From Amorphophallus konjac (Eukaryota > Streptophyta > Magnoliopsida > Alismatales > Araceae): DNA of 64,000 bases. The notes under the pieces were generated by a model that was not told where the DNA came from, did no database searches, and was given only the letters and a program-made list of their open reading frames with translations. A program made the position numbers and the translations under genes. This document shows, one piece after another, positions 33,417-44,218 of this stretch (within the stretch, counting starts at the first letter, position 1; each line of letters starts with the position of its first letter). Location of the stretch: contig CM040118.1 of assembly GCA_022559845.1 (NCBI GenBank), positions 161,406,331 through 161,470,330 on the forward strand. The letters are read 5' to 3'.

Positions 33417-35399
33417 TCTACCACCCCCTAGCCACCCTCAATACCTCCCCCACACTCCCCTCCCACCACTCTTCATATCCCCTTCACCATTCAACCACTT
33501 CCTCTTATCATTTGGTTGTCATTTGGGAGCTACATCGACGAACCTGTTCACAGCTGAAGACCTGCAGAAGAACATCAGCTTGCAGAGGAGACCACGGCTT
33601 CCTCCGGAAGTTCTTAAAGGCTCAAGAGGCACCGTTGGAAGCGTCTGCCAGTCGATTTCGCAAAGGCGGTGGTCTCATCACATTCTGAGTTCGGGGCCGT
33701 CCTGAGCAGTCGATCTTCCCCGACTGCGCACTTCCTGCCTGAAGAGCAACCTGAAGCTGACTCCTGAAGCTACCACATCCACTCTCTTGAAGATCTAGAG
33801 GCGAGGCTTGTCCAGGAGCTTCTTCGAAAAGTCTACTTCCATAATCAAGAAGCGGAGCTCTGTTTTGCACCCAGAATCAAGAGTTCTCATTTTCTTCCTC
33901 CGGGTGTGCGGTTCTGCTTCCTGACAGTCTCCTCTGACCCCGCCCCCTCATTGTCCGAGCTCTACCAGTCTACTCCGATAACGTTTGGCATCCCCGTTGG
34001 TCTCGCTTCGAAGAGGACTCATCGACTGTTCCAACAACTCGGGCGGTGCCTGATTCTGAGCTCTGGCGCGCTTGTGGCAACCTCTTCTTCCTGCTGTTGT
34101 GAACCTGAAGCAGTCAGAACTGAAGACCTGCCACCCTGTTCGAGCTTCTGCCCTGACCAGCACCTGTGACCAGAGAAATCAACAAAATTCAGGCGTCATC
34201 CCAATCCAGCTACGAAGAAATTCAAACTGGTTTCGTCATCAACAAAAATCGGGAGTGGTCGCAGCGTCATGGTATCCAACTATCTATCCTGAAGCGCAGG
34301 AAGCAGACAGAATCGGCATCGGCTCCCTTGTTAGCTTCTAGCTCGGTTTCGCCCCTCCCTGCTTGGCCGGCTGAAGGCCCCTCCCTGTGTGGAGGTAGTT
34401 TTGGATGTATTAACAATTTATCCCCACCCCAAGAACCCCCTCCTGCAAGAGGTGTAGTGTTGTAACACTTTAAACAGGTCAAGCTTCTCCGGCACGGCGT
34501 GTGGGGAACCCTCGCCTCCCCGCTCGCCCTCGTCTCCGAGCGGGACCGGTTTCTTCAAACCAGTCAAGTAAGTGCTCCAACCTAGCTCTAATTTTGTGCT
34601 TGTTCTTTCAATATTAGTTCATAGTTCCGCTGGCCGTGAGAGTGAGAGCTCTATCCTTAAGCTCCATTGCTTCAAGCGATCACCGTGGGGAGAGGAGTGT
34701 ACCCGTGCCCTTGGCACAACGTCGACTCTCTTGAATTGGGCAGCCATACCCATGGGGGAACATTTCCTTGGCCTTGCAGGCCCTCTACCAGTAAGGGCCC
34801 AGCCCTCACATCCTCCACTTGACATTGCCAAGTTACCCCGGGTCTAGGTGAGCATCGGGTGAGCGGTCGCCGTTATCGGTCCGTTTTGAATGCCAATTGT
34901 GCTTGCTTGGTAAGTCCTAGGTTGTGTCACATCAGTAGGGCCCCCCGGTTAATTTTTGAGTCACCAACTTCCCTGAGTTTCACTTTATCCTTCAGTGTTC
35001 ATTGCAGGAGGCTGAAGCGGTTAGTAGTGGGAACCGTGGGCACGATCCGATCCCGAGGTACGATTGGTTCACCTCCATTGAGATGAATCCTTAGGTCGCC
35101 GACAAGAAGGGTCTTGCCGGAATTACTGGTTGCAGCAGCGGGCCACCTGCCTCTGTGGCTGCTATGGTGCTTCTTCTGGGGAGCCGAGGAAGACCCTGCT
35201 CCAAGGTGGTAGACAAAGAAGACATGATCTACCATTGCTAGCATCATGGAGCTATCGGTAAAAAGGGTTGGGATCCACCTTCGGGGCATGGAGCCCATAC
35301 CGAGAGCCGACGGTTGAGTGACCCGAGCATAGGCTTTTGCCCGGGCCGATAGAAGTGTCGTCGATGCTTGAGCTAACACTCTCGCACTGAGAACCGATG

Positions 35400-35985
35400 T
35401 CACAGAAGATGTTGTGGTGCCGACAACTCGAGGTTGTGAACCTATGCCGAGCGCTGGCATGACTGGAATATGGGGCCGAAGGCCCATGTCGGGTGCTGAG
35501 GTTGCCGTATCCCGAGAGGGAAACCCTGTACTAGGAGTTGGCATTGCTGGATTATAGGGGTAGAGACCTCATTGTAGAGGCTGGAGGCCAGGGGCCCAAT
35601 GCGAAGAATCCGCGTCGGGGATCGACCTTAATGAGACCCGAGGTTGCATGCCCGAGCCAGATGCTGGGGAGCCTCAAACTCTGGGTTGGGAACCCTTATT
35701 GAGTATTGGCTCGATCGGGGTTCGGGTCGGAAAGCCCGAGTACTGGGGAGCCTTGAACCCGGGGCAAAGAGCCCGTGTCGGGAGCAGACTCGACTGGAGC
35801 TCGGGATTGGAGGCCCAAGTAAGGAGCTAAGGAGCCAGGGACCCAGGGCAAGAAACCCGCGTCGGGTGCCGACATGGCAGGAACTCGGGGTTGGAAACCT
35901 AAGTGGGGTGCTACAGTAGAGGCCGGAGTCTGGGGTGTAAAGCCCGCATTGGAGATCGATCGGTGCTGGGCCCGGGAGCTGACGC
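35400..35985. repeat. Degenerate short tandem repeat in T leader
   Basis: Repeated cores such as CTCGGGGTTGGAAACC and GGATTGGAGGCCC, followed by AAGTxxGG and GGTGCT, recur roughly every 45-70 bp. Copies are too diverged for an exact unit. Confidence 0.55.
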
Positions 35986-36468
35986 TTGTACGGGCAAGAG
36001 ACGATATGGGACCCTTGCGGGGGCCGGTAGTGGAGGCCCCGAGTCTGACGCTCGGGTGGGCCACTGGTACTGGAGGAGAGCGCAGCACGTCGACCATGTG
36101 AGCAAGAATAGGAACTGGAATTGGCTACGAAACAGCCACGGGGACCACACCCAAGAAGTAGGGTGATCCGATGACCAGGGCGAAATTGTCGAAAACAATC
36201 GACGTCGCCAAGTAGCCCACCCGTGCATGGGTGGCGATGAAGATGGGGCCATAAGTCACGGCCGCCATAGTTGCTGGACTACTGGTTACTGGAAGGGAGC
36301 AACGATCGAAGACTGTGACTGGGCGCAGTCCGGCTATCGGAACGCGAGCTGGAAGCTGGAGGGATGTGTGTCCCTCCTCTACCTCTACTGCAAGGATAGG
36401 AAAAGGGCACCATGGCTTCAGGGCTGGCACAGGCTTCTCTTCAGCATAAAGAAGAAAGGTGGGAGACA

Positions 36469-36486
36469 TCCCACCGGGCGTGCCAA
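36469..36486 (-). promoter_or_regulatory. Putative T primer-binding site
   Basis: On the minus strand TTGGCACGCCCGGTGGGA lies five bases after a CA-ending LTR edge at 36492. This wording is familiar from Tat-lineage elements and differs from the tRNA-Met sites of the other elements. I do not assign the tRNA with certainty. Confidence 0.55.
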
Positions 36487-37869
36487 CTTTTTGTTTCGCC
36501 GTCGTTTAGACGTGGCGGGTGAAAGCTGGGTCTGGGACAGCGGTGAGAGGGGGAATAAAGCGATAAAGGAAAATAAGGGAGTTGATCTTATCTTGGGGAT
36601 ATTCTCCTTTGTAGCTATATGACTCTCATGGCAGTACCGTACACTCGCCTTTTACGGAAAGTCGAGAAGGGTCAACTTGCACGAGAGGTTTCCGGGAGGA
36701 CCGGGTGACCGGACTGGGAGCAGGCGTGTCAGTCGATTTCTTGACAATCACCTATGGAACGAAAATTGACTGGGGGAAGTGCCACCATGGTGCGGTATGT
36801 GGGCACGGGGTATCGGGCGACACATGGAAAGAAGGGATGCTCCATGGGTGGGAGTGTGCAGACGATTGCGGGGATTCATGTATGGGACGTCTTTCCCCAC
36901 CGACCGTAGACAACCGGTATTTATTTACATCGGATTGAATCTGAACACCTTTGTCTGTGCTGAAGAAGAGCGTGGATATTTCTGAAGCCAAGGATAGGGG
37001 ACCGGGTATATCCTGTAGCTGGGGGATTGGCAAACTGCAGCCTAGAAGATGGGCCGCACACTAGCTGATGCGGGTAAGAAACTAGGACCCAGGGCGCGTG
37101 TATGCATATTCAACTTGTGTCACGCTTTATGGGAGCCACGTGGGCTTTACAAACGAGCCGAAATGGCTTAAATACAACTGGTGCACGCCGCGGGACAATT
37201 CTGACTCATGGGTCAGTTCCGGGGTCGTTGCAGGATAAAGTGGATTATCTGCATGTTTTACAGGGGCTCCCCTCGGGGAGCTAGGGATGTGCCCGAATCG
37301 CCGAGGGAGGGCTATACTGGATGGCAGGGGCGGACGCTGGCTGGCGCCTGAGGGAGGCCAGACGCGACTGGGGGTGAGCGATCGGGTACGGGTCCCAAAA
37401 AGGTGAGTGTCTTCATGCTGGAGAGTGAGGGTCGGTCTCGGGAGTGTTACTTTCGGGCCGGGGACCGGCCAACCCAGGTCAGTGGTTGAGACGGTAAGTG
37501 GCCCACTTGGGGCAAGTAGCGGGCACGTGGTCCCGTGACGGGGGCAAATGCGGCATCATGGCATACGCGTTGTTATCATAACGTGTCATACGTGGGTGGA
37601 CCCGAGGTGCGGGTGTGTTCGTCGTTATCATAACGCCTCACATGCGGTGGGGATGAACTTGAGTGAGACGGCTAGATGCCATGTGAGGGGAGTACGTATG
37701 ACATACCCTCAACGTATATGAGCCAATCAACAAGCCACCCAACGCGCACTTATCTCCTTGCATCCTTTCCGGAAGCCTTGGGGCTTGAATCCTCGAGATG
37801 AGTGCTTGCAGATGTCTGAGTGTATGTCTGTTAGCCTCTTTGCCCCTTGAGCTTCTAAGGGGGTTTCAT

Positions 37870-38520
37870 AGGAGAATTTGAAGGGTCAGGGGGGTTTACG
37901 TGGGTTGGATTGGGGGTGTGATCTATTCTGCGTAAACCCCTTCAAAAATATATTATATATATATATTTTTAAGTTTTTTTTATTTCTGAGTGGGGGAGGG
38001 AGATTTACGGGGTCTGGACTGGGGGGGCCAATCCAACCGCGTAAACCCCCCCTGGGGTTTATGCGGACCAGACTGAGGGTCTAGTCTGGTCTACCAAAAC
38101 CCCCCCCCCCAGGGGGGGCTTACACGGGATGGAAATGGGCTTTTCCCAGTAAGAAAAAACATTTTTTTTGTTTCAGGGGTTTAGGCGGTCCAGACTGGGA
38201 GGGCCAATCCAGACCATGTAAACCCCCCCTGGGGGTGTATGCGGACCAGACTGGGGGTCTAGTCTGGTCCGCCTAACCCCCCCCCCCCATGGGGGGTTTA
38301 GGTGGGATGGAACCCATTAATAAAAATCCCACCTTTTTTTGTTTTCTGGGGCTTAGGCGGTCTGCAATGGGGGTCCAATTGAGACCGCGTAAACCCCCCC
38401 CCCCTTGGGGGTTTACGTGGACCAGACTAAGGGGCCAGTCTAGTCCACCTAAACCCCCAGTCTGGTCCACCTAAACCCCCCAGGGGGGGTCTACGTGGGT
38501 TGAAACGGGGTTTTTTGCCC
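37870..38520. repeat. About 180-bp tandem repeat with strong hairpins in T LTR
   Basis: About three and a half units occur, each with a T-rich spacer (T runs near 37974, 38163, 38331), a GGTTTAxGCGGTCCAGACTGG arm, and a second hairpin flanked by C and G runs. At about 38240-38275 the arms GCGGACCAGACT and AGTCTGGTCCGC are perfectly complementary over 12 bp. Confidence 0.8.
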
Positions 38521-38964
38521 CAGTGCCTATAAAAACACCATTTTTGTATTTTTTGGCCAACTCTGACTGCGAGGACAAAGGATACAAGCTCTGGTTGGCT
38601 GGCCACATGTATGCGTAGAACGAGGAGATTGACTCGGGTTCCACACGATCTTCGGACTTCTCCTCTGTGAGTGCCTGTGAGCTTGTATGTGGACTGATTC
38701 TTTGACGGACCGGGGGGCTGGGGCGAGACGGCGGTGGGACCCAAGAAGCCAGGTGGAGGGTGCGGCCGCCAAGGGGAGTTTGCCCCCATTGGGGCGCTGT
38801 CGCTCTCGGGGTGAACTCCCCCAGGCGGCGTAGTCGTCACGTAGGGCTAGCTCAGGTGACCTTCTGGGGTTGTTTAACGATGTCCTTTGAAGGACTCGGG
38901 CTGAAGAAGGGCTGGGATTGACCCATGGGGCTCCGTTGCTTGGTGTCGGTGCTGCTGCCCGCAA

Positions 38965-39690
38965 GGTGTTCGGGGAAATTCCCGACACACCTCGGGTCGT
39001 CGAATGGCTCGAGTGTCCGGCCGACAGGCCACAGATATGACCTCGGACTAGGGGTAGGGGCTTGCAGGAGCTGAGAGAAGGCTTTTCAGACGCGGGGCCG
39101 AGCCTTCGTGGGTTGTACAGCATTGCATGGCGTGTTGGCAGGGTAGCCTCGGGTTGGCCCAGGTACTAAAGATGAACGGCTCAACGCCGTGTGTTTGAGG
39201 GTTGAGGGTGGCCCCAACTTGCTGGAGGGTTGCTATAGGGCACGACTAAGGTGGTTGAGCCGCGGGTTGACCCTCAGATTGCTGTAGAATGTCTAGAATT
39301 TGCACGACCATAAGGTGTTTGGGGAAATTCTTGGCACACGTGCATGGGCCATATGAGTGTGCTACTGGCCTTCGAAGCCCATGGTTGGCTGGGATAGATG
39401 TTTCTTTGACTTTAGAGGCCTGGAGGGAGGCATCTTGGAGTTAGATCCCAGCCTCGTTGCTGGGTGCCACGTGCCATGGCTCGTAGTCAGGGTGCCCCCG
39501 GGTTGGCCCGGGTGGCTTGGTTGAAGGCAGGTACACCCACAAGCTGGGTGATCGGGGCTTACCCCAATCAACTGTTGATGATGCCGTTGGTCACAACGAG
39601 CTGTTTAGGACCCTTGGTCCGGCCTGGTGTGATGTAGAAAGGGCTGGTGGATAACGCCTTAAAGGTGTTCGGGAAAATTCTTGAGCCCTC
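38965..39690. repeat. About 350-bp tandem repeat in T LTR
   Basis: AAGGTGTTCGGGGAAATTC-type sequence recurs near 38965, 39312 and 39661, spacings of about 347 and 349 bp. A second shared segment, CGGGTTGGCCC, recurs near 39148 and 39503. Two units are clear and the edges are diverged. Confidence 0.65.
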
Positions 39691-39730
39691 ATTTCTTGTT
39701 ACTTTGCTGGGGAAACATCTGGGTACAACA

Positions 39731-41287
39731 GCGTCCTAGTGGGAATCCCAGGCTCGCAGAGACTTATGGAGGCCTTGATGAAGAAACTTTCACTCCAACG
39801 GAAGGAATCTCCGGCGGAGGGTCCTAACTTCACTTAGAATTGTATTCCTATCACACTACAGAAACCAATAGCAAGCGGTAGGTTGTTATCACCGGGGTGA
39901 TAAAACCTTCAAACAAATTATTATGGAATCTATCATGAAACACCGGTCAATATCATATCCATATGCAAGAGTAAGTATCATGCTATGAGATGCATAAATT
40001 TCACATTTCCCAAAACGCTTCTACTCTCTTAAGATAACATGGAAATAAGGAATTATAAGGAACATAGAACATGATTCTTACTTTAATAATTAACTTTGTT
40101 TCATAAGAGCCTTGATATTTAGTGTGTTCAGATGCTATGAACAGTCGAAACTACATCATATCAACCCTACACATGCCAGGAAATCAACTGGAAAAGTTAG
40201 AGTTATAAAAATAACTTGTTTCAGAACGCGGTCATTACAGGGGATGCAATCACATCGCGGTCAGTATGGAGGCCGCATTCCAGTGAAAATAATTATTTTA
40301 TAAGAATTTTCATATGGAATAAAACCCACGTTGAATAAAATACTATTTAAGGTCGCGGTCTAAGAGGGAATCGCGCTCTTGAAAAGTAATTGATTTTTGA
40401 AATAAAAATACTATAGATGAAAAATCATATTTTTAAACATAAACTAACGATTGCGGTCTATCGTAGGGCCGCGTTAAGAACGCGGTGCCTCTTAGGGCCA
40501 CGTTCACAAATAGAAACCCCATTCCGGCACGGGACGATGCAACATGCCCTAAATCGTCAAATACATGTAGTATACTTGATAAAAATTGGGCAAATAACAC
40601 TAGAAATCTTCTAAACATGCGTAACATGATTTAGAGCATTAATTGATTTGTGCCTGAGAGGAAACCTACCTTAGACTTGATCTAACGAAGGAGACGACGA
40701 ATTCTGGCTTCTCCTCGAACGCCCCAAATCCTCGCTTCCTTGTCCCAAATCTGGTCCTCTCCTTCGCCTCCTTGCCTTGGCACGAACTAAGGGGTCGTCT
40801 AGGGTTCGATTAGGTCCTATTTATAGGGTTTTAACCTCCAAAACTCAATCAAATCAAGGGATAGAGTCCCTCTCCAAAATATTCCAAAATACTCGGTTTC
40901 CTATTCTATCTAGCATCGCCAAAGCCAACCAAAACCCTAATTAGGTCAGGATTTCGAATGATAAGATTCATCTCTAAGTGAGCTAGGGTTTCCCTAAGGT
41001 TTTAGGCCCAATTAGCTAGGTTTTACCCATCAATTTAGGGTTTCCCCTAGTTAGTCCATTTTTTGGGTTTTTGGCCTATTATTACTAATATTATTTATCC
41101 AATTAGGCCCTTTTAAATTCTCGATTAAGCCCCATTTAACCTATTCTTGATTTATCCAAATGTTACATTTATTTTGGTTAATTTATTTACACACTTATGT
41201 AAGTATCCCTATTTTATTGTAGAAATAATTGAAGAATAATTACTTATTTATATTATAATATAATATATGTATTATCAGGTTACTACA
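39731..41287 (-). repeat. A element 3' LTR, partial
   Basis: On the minus strand it starts TGTAGTAACCTG after a polypurine tract. TATAAATA lies at 40818-40825 (minus). GCGGTC/GACCGC-type paired motifs lie at 40208-40300, 40351-40385 and 40448-40505. The segment at 39731-39850 is the conserved LTR block shared with X and B. No gene. Confidence 0.78.
40818..40825 (-). promoter_or_regulatory. TATA box of A LTR
   Basis: TATAAATA on the minus strand in CCCTATAAATAGGACC, identical in context to family X. Confidence 0.6.
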
Positions 41288-41298
41288 CCCTCCCCCTC
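41288..41298 (-). promoter_or_regulatory. A polypurine tract
   Basis: GAGGGGGAGGG on the minus strand, directly before the LTR start at 41287. Confidence 0.7.
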
Positions 41299-41337
41299 TA
41301 AAAAAAAATTGGTCTCCAAATTCATATGATATGAAAT

Positions 41338-41692
41338 GATCGGGATAACAGAACTTGCCATCAAATAATTCTGGGTACTTCTTGATAGCTTCTTCCAGTT
41401 CCCATGTTGTTTCTTCTTGACCACGTCTGCTCCACTAGATCTTGACCATACGTATAGATCTATTCCTCAATTGCTGAAGCTTTTGATCCAGCACCTTAAT
41501 AGGCTTCTCATCATAAGATAGATCCTTCCGTAGTACCAAGTCATCATGACGAATCACATGAGAGGGGTCATATACATACTTCCTGAGCATAGATACATGG
41601 AACACATCATGGCACTCCAATCAGTTGTGGGGGCAAAGCTAGCCTATAAGCCACTTCTCCAACTCTCTCCAGAATTTCAAATTGTAGTGCTT
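41338..41692 (-). pseudogene. A element integrase C-terminus with chromodomain, fragment
   Basis: The translation includes DVFHVSMLRKYVYDPSHV, then VLDQKLQQLRNRSIRMVKI, then after a TAG at 41435-41437 a TTWELEE and YPELF ending. This is the GPY/F-to-chromodomain tail of Tekay-type integrase and is close to B (58177-58470). The N-terminal part was removed from view by the X3 insertion. The stop and truncation make it non-functional. Confidence 0.82.
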
Positions 41693-42354
41693 TTTTATAG
41701 ATTATTTATGATATAATTAAGAATTTTATTGGAATTATTAAAGGTCTAAATTATTTAATTAATGAATATTGGGTTAAATAAATCATTATTAAGGCCCAAA
41801 TACGATAGACAATTAATTTAGCCTATTTAAATGAAGCCCAATAGGTTTAAGGATCAAGCCCATTAAGTTTGGCCCATATTCTAGAATGTTATTTAGCCTA
41901 TTCACGAATTTTAAGGATAAATACCATCTATATATATAGATAATTATATGGATAAACAATAAAAGAGTTTTGTTGAGTCCCGAAAGGCGGCAATCAAGAG
42001 GGGAGGGGTGAATTGATTGGCCAATTAAAATTTCTTCCAAAGAAAATAATGATAAGTAAACATATAAGCACTAGATCTCACCCGAACATGGATACACTTG
42101 TGAGTGCGTGTGGATTATGGTAGGTGTTTGATAAAGGAATTGGTGTACGCTCAAATCACCGTGAAGCACACTCGACTATGGATGCGGAAGAACAAACCAC
42201 AAGTGACACATGGAATTTTTAGGTGGTTCGGGTACACTGCCATGTCCCCTACGTCCACCCCTCACTTGTGAGGATCAAGACTTCACTATGAAGTAAGCCA
42301 CACACACGCTATGTAGAATAGCAAACACACATACGCGGCACCCGATCTGGGCTA

Positions 42355-42355
<1 letters not shown>

Positions 42356-42417
<62 letters not shown>
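42356..42417. repeat. (CA)n microsatellite in C 3' LTR, about 31 units
   Basis: A perfect CA run between GGGCTAC and GTTCG. The partner LTR has about 91 units at the same place. Confidence 0.97.
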
Positions 42418-42419
<2 letters not shown>

Positions 42420-42836
42420 CGTGTTTCCGAACATGAACAACCCACACACAGAACTGAATCAAGTTTTACATCAAATGCTCAAGTAGACACAAAGTAAATC
42501 TGAGAGTAAGGAGTGAAGAATGATTTATCCTAGTTGAAGCTCCCCCTTTCACTTCCTTGAATGTAATTGAATGCTTCTGCAGGAGGAAGATCAATCCTTG
42601 AGGAAGAATGAAGCTTTGTCGTACAAATGAGGTTGCAGCTTTGACAACCCACGCAGCTTGTTGTTGGGGATGATATGGAGGCTTGATTCAAGCTTCTTCC
42701 CTTCACTTTCAGGCTTAGAACAAGGTGGAAGAAGCCCCTGGAGCTGCTGCTGCGAACCTGCACTCACAAGGGTTAGAAAAATAACACAACTTTAGATGTC
42801 TCTCTCTCCTTAGGGTTTCATACCCCAATAAGATGT

Positions 42837-42844
42837 ATATATAG
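42837..42844 (-). promoter_or_regulatory. TATA box of C 3' LTR
   Basis: TATATATA (minus) in TTCTATATATACATC, conserved in the other LTR near 52220-52227. Confidence 0.55.
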
Positions 42845-42982
42845 AATTTGGAACGTTCAAAGACACCCTAGAGACCATATCCACAATTCCTGGAACGATT
42901 TAGGGAGGTTAGGTTTGATTGGTATGACTTTTGGTGCATGCACACGCAAGTCAAAAATCACAGCTCGGGTTCGAGACTGAAA

Positions 42983-43262
42983 GGGTCGACCCTTGGGGTC
43001 AACCCTCGTGAGGGATTTGAGGGTTTAAAAGGGCTTTGGGTCAATGGGTCGACCCTTGGGGTCGACCCTCGGGCTATCCGGTGCTGGTATTTAAGAAAAT
43101 GTGAGCAGGGGTCGACCCTTGCTGATGTGATGAAGGAACCCGCCGGGTGTAAAAAAAATGCTAGCAGGGGTCGACCCTTGTGGCTGGGGGTCGACCCTTT
43201 CAGTAACTGATTCTGTTTCTGGATTACAGAGCATAGGGGTCGACCCAATGGGTCGACCCTTG
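42983..43262. repeat. GGGTCGACCC palindrome cluster, C 3' LTR
   Basis: About eight copies, several as head-to-tail pairs (AGGGTCGACCCTTGGGGTCGACCCT). The 10-bp core is a perfect palindrome. Confidence 0.9.
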
Positions 43263-43755
43263 TTCCAGAGCTTCCAAAAGGTTGATTAAAAGGCCACTAA
43301 GTCCAAGAACAAGCCAAGGGGTTCCAAGGTTGGTTTTAAGCCATCAAAGGGAATGTGATAAGACATGAATAAGAGAAACCCAGTACAATTAAGCTTAGAT
43401 AAGACCCAAACCAATTTGACCCTTGAGATCAAAAAAGATGAACATCAAAACACAAGATCAAGGGCCACTAAGTTAAAGTGGATCTCACCGACCGTCCTTG
43501 AGCACTTATGCACGTTCCTTGCCCTGTCAAGACATAACTTGTGAATTAGATGTAGCCTTGCAATTTGAGTTGAAGAAGCTTACCCATTGAGGTTGTTTTT
43601 TAACCTCCTTAGCTCCAAGATCACAATAAAATGTTTGAGCTTTTTAAGACTCTATATGCTAGAACACTTCAAAGACAATATATATATACATATAGTGTTT
43701 GGTCATCATCAAAAGCTATCAAATTAGACATTCACTTAAGGAGGGGGTTCAACAA

Positions 43756-43768
43756 TCTCCCCCTTTTT
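43756..43768 (-). promoter_or_regulatory. C polypurine tract
   Basis: AAAAAGGGGGAGA on the minus strand lies one base from the LTR start TGTTGAACCCCC. It is typical of Copia elements. Confidence 0.85.
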
Positions 43769-44218
43769 GATGATGACAAAATACTATATGCATTGTAAAA
43801 ACATATGACTTAAAAAATGATTTAGCATACATATGGGATTTAACCTTCAACCTCCATATCAAGAAACAAAACTTTCATTCTTCACATGCATCATACCGAT
43901 CCAAAACATGTTAGATTGACCACAAAGGTATATTCCAAACATATCTGTCGTCAACAGAATTAAAAAGGAAGCAGGGTCTGAGTTCAAAAGCAAATTACAA
44001 TATGCAATGGAAATGCTGATTGAAATGCAACACAACTAGCTGAGATGCGAAAAATGATGAAAGCATACATGCATGCAAGCACACATCACACAAATACATA
44101 TAATTAGCCGACTAGCCGGGGCCCATATATAGGACCAAAGTTTCTCCCCCTTTGGCATCATCAAAAAGGAGGGGGTGAAAGTGAAAAGAGGTGTGCCAAT
44201 TCGCAGGAGCATAACCCT

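Larger units (their letters stand above)
18653..34934 (+). mobile_element. Chromovirus G2, complete but degenerate, with a solo LTR in each LTR
   Basis: The element runs from TGATGGAGGCATC to GTGTCACATCA and is flanked by the direct repeat GTAGG (18648-18652, 34935-34939). Without the X1 and X2 insertions the LTRs are about 2,446 and 2,432 bp. It has a tRNA-Met PBS at 24157, gag-pro, pol with chromodomain, and a polypurine tract at 29360. Its proteins are close to G1. Several stops and frameshifts make it non-autonomous. It sits in the leader of T, in the opposite orientation. Confidence 0.93.
29368..34934 (+). repeat. G2 3' LTR (interrupted by X2)
   Basis: LTR sequence is at 29368-30286 and 33417-34934. 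It matches the 5' LTR with small indels: a longer CT run (29826-29854) and one copy, not two, of the 35-bp GCTCGCCC unit. The TATA box is at 29683-29690. It ends CACATCA and is followed by the TSD GTAGG. Confidence 0.92.
34935..36491 (-). pseudogene. T element leader with degenerate proline-rich ORF(s)
   Basis: This is the region between the T 5' LTR and gag, read leftward. An open frame of 114 codons starts at 36469, inside the primer-binding site, and ends at 36125. Overlapping frames at 36097-35696 and 35544-34999 carry repeated motifs such as PRVP, SAPD-x-G and LGLQSR. They come from a degenerate tandem repeat with a GGGGTTGGAAACC-type core. Ogre-type elements often have an extra ORF upstream of gag, and this may be its remnant. 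I recognise no domain, and frames change several times, so function is unknown. Confidence 0.5.
36492..39730 (-). repeat. T element 5' LTR (about 3.24 kb)
   Basis: The right edge of the leader is set by the PBS. On the minus strand the LTR would start TGTTGTACCC (39730) and end GGCGAAACA (36492). The next bases (GCGTC at 39731) fall inside a block conserved in A, B and X LTRs, so T is inserted in the A LTR. The LTR contains repeats of about 180 bp with hairpins (37870-38520), repeats of about 350 bp (38965-39690), and two GTTATCATAACG motifs. No gene is recognised. The opposite LTR is outside the window, so the boundaries are inferred. Confidence 0.6.
39731..41692 (-). mobile_element. Tekay-like element A, 3' fragment
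   Basis: Read leftward it contains the end of pol (41692-41338), a polypurine tract (41288-41298) and the 3' LTR (41287 down to 39731). The left part of the LTR is cut by T and the pol by X3 (TSD CAAAT at 41688-41692). It is the outermost layer of the nest visible here. Confidence 0.8.
41971..43754 (-). repeat. C 3' LTR (1,784 bp)
   Basis: This is the 3' LTR in element orientation. It contains a (CA)n run of about 62 bp (42356-42417), a TATA box on the minus strand at 42837-42844, and about eight GGGTCGACCC palindromes (42983-43262). Confidence 0.93.

Noticed and set aside
38523..38533. Plus-strand TATA box (CTATAAAAAC) after the T repeats
   Set aside because: T is on the minus strand and no plus-strand element or gene follows, so I do not call it a promoter.
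42983..43262. CRISPR-like regular short repeats
   Set aside because: The palindromes have irregular spacing, lie in a retrotransposon LTR, and the genome is eukaryotic.
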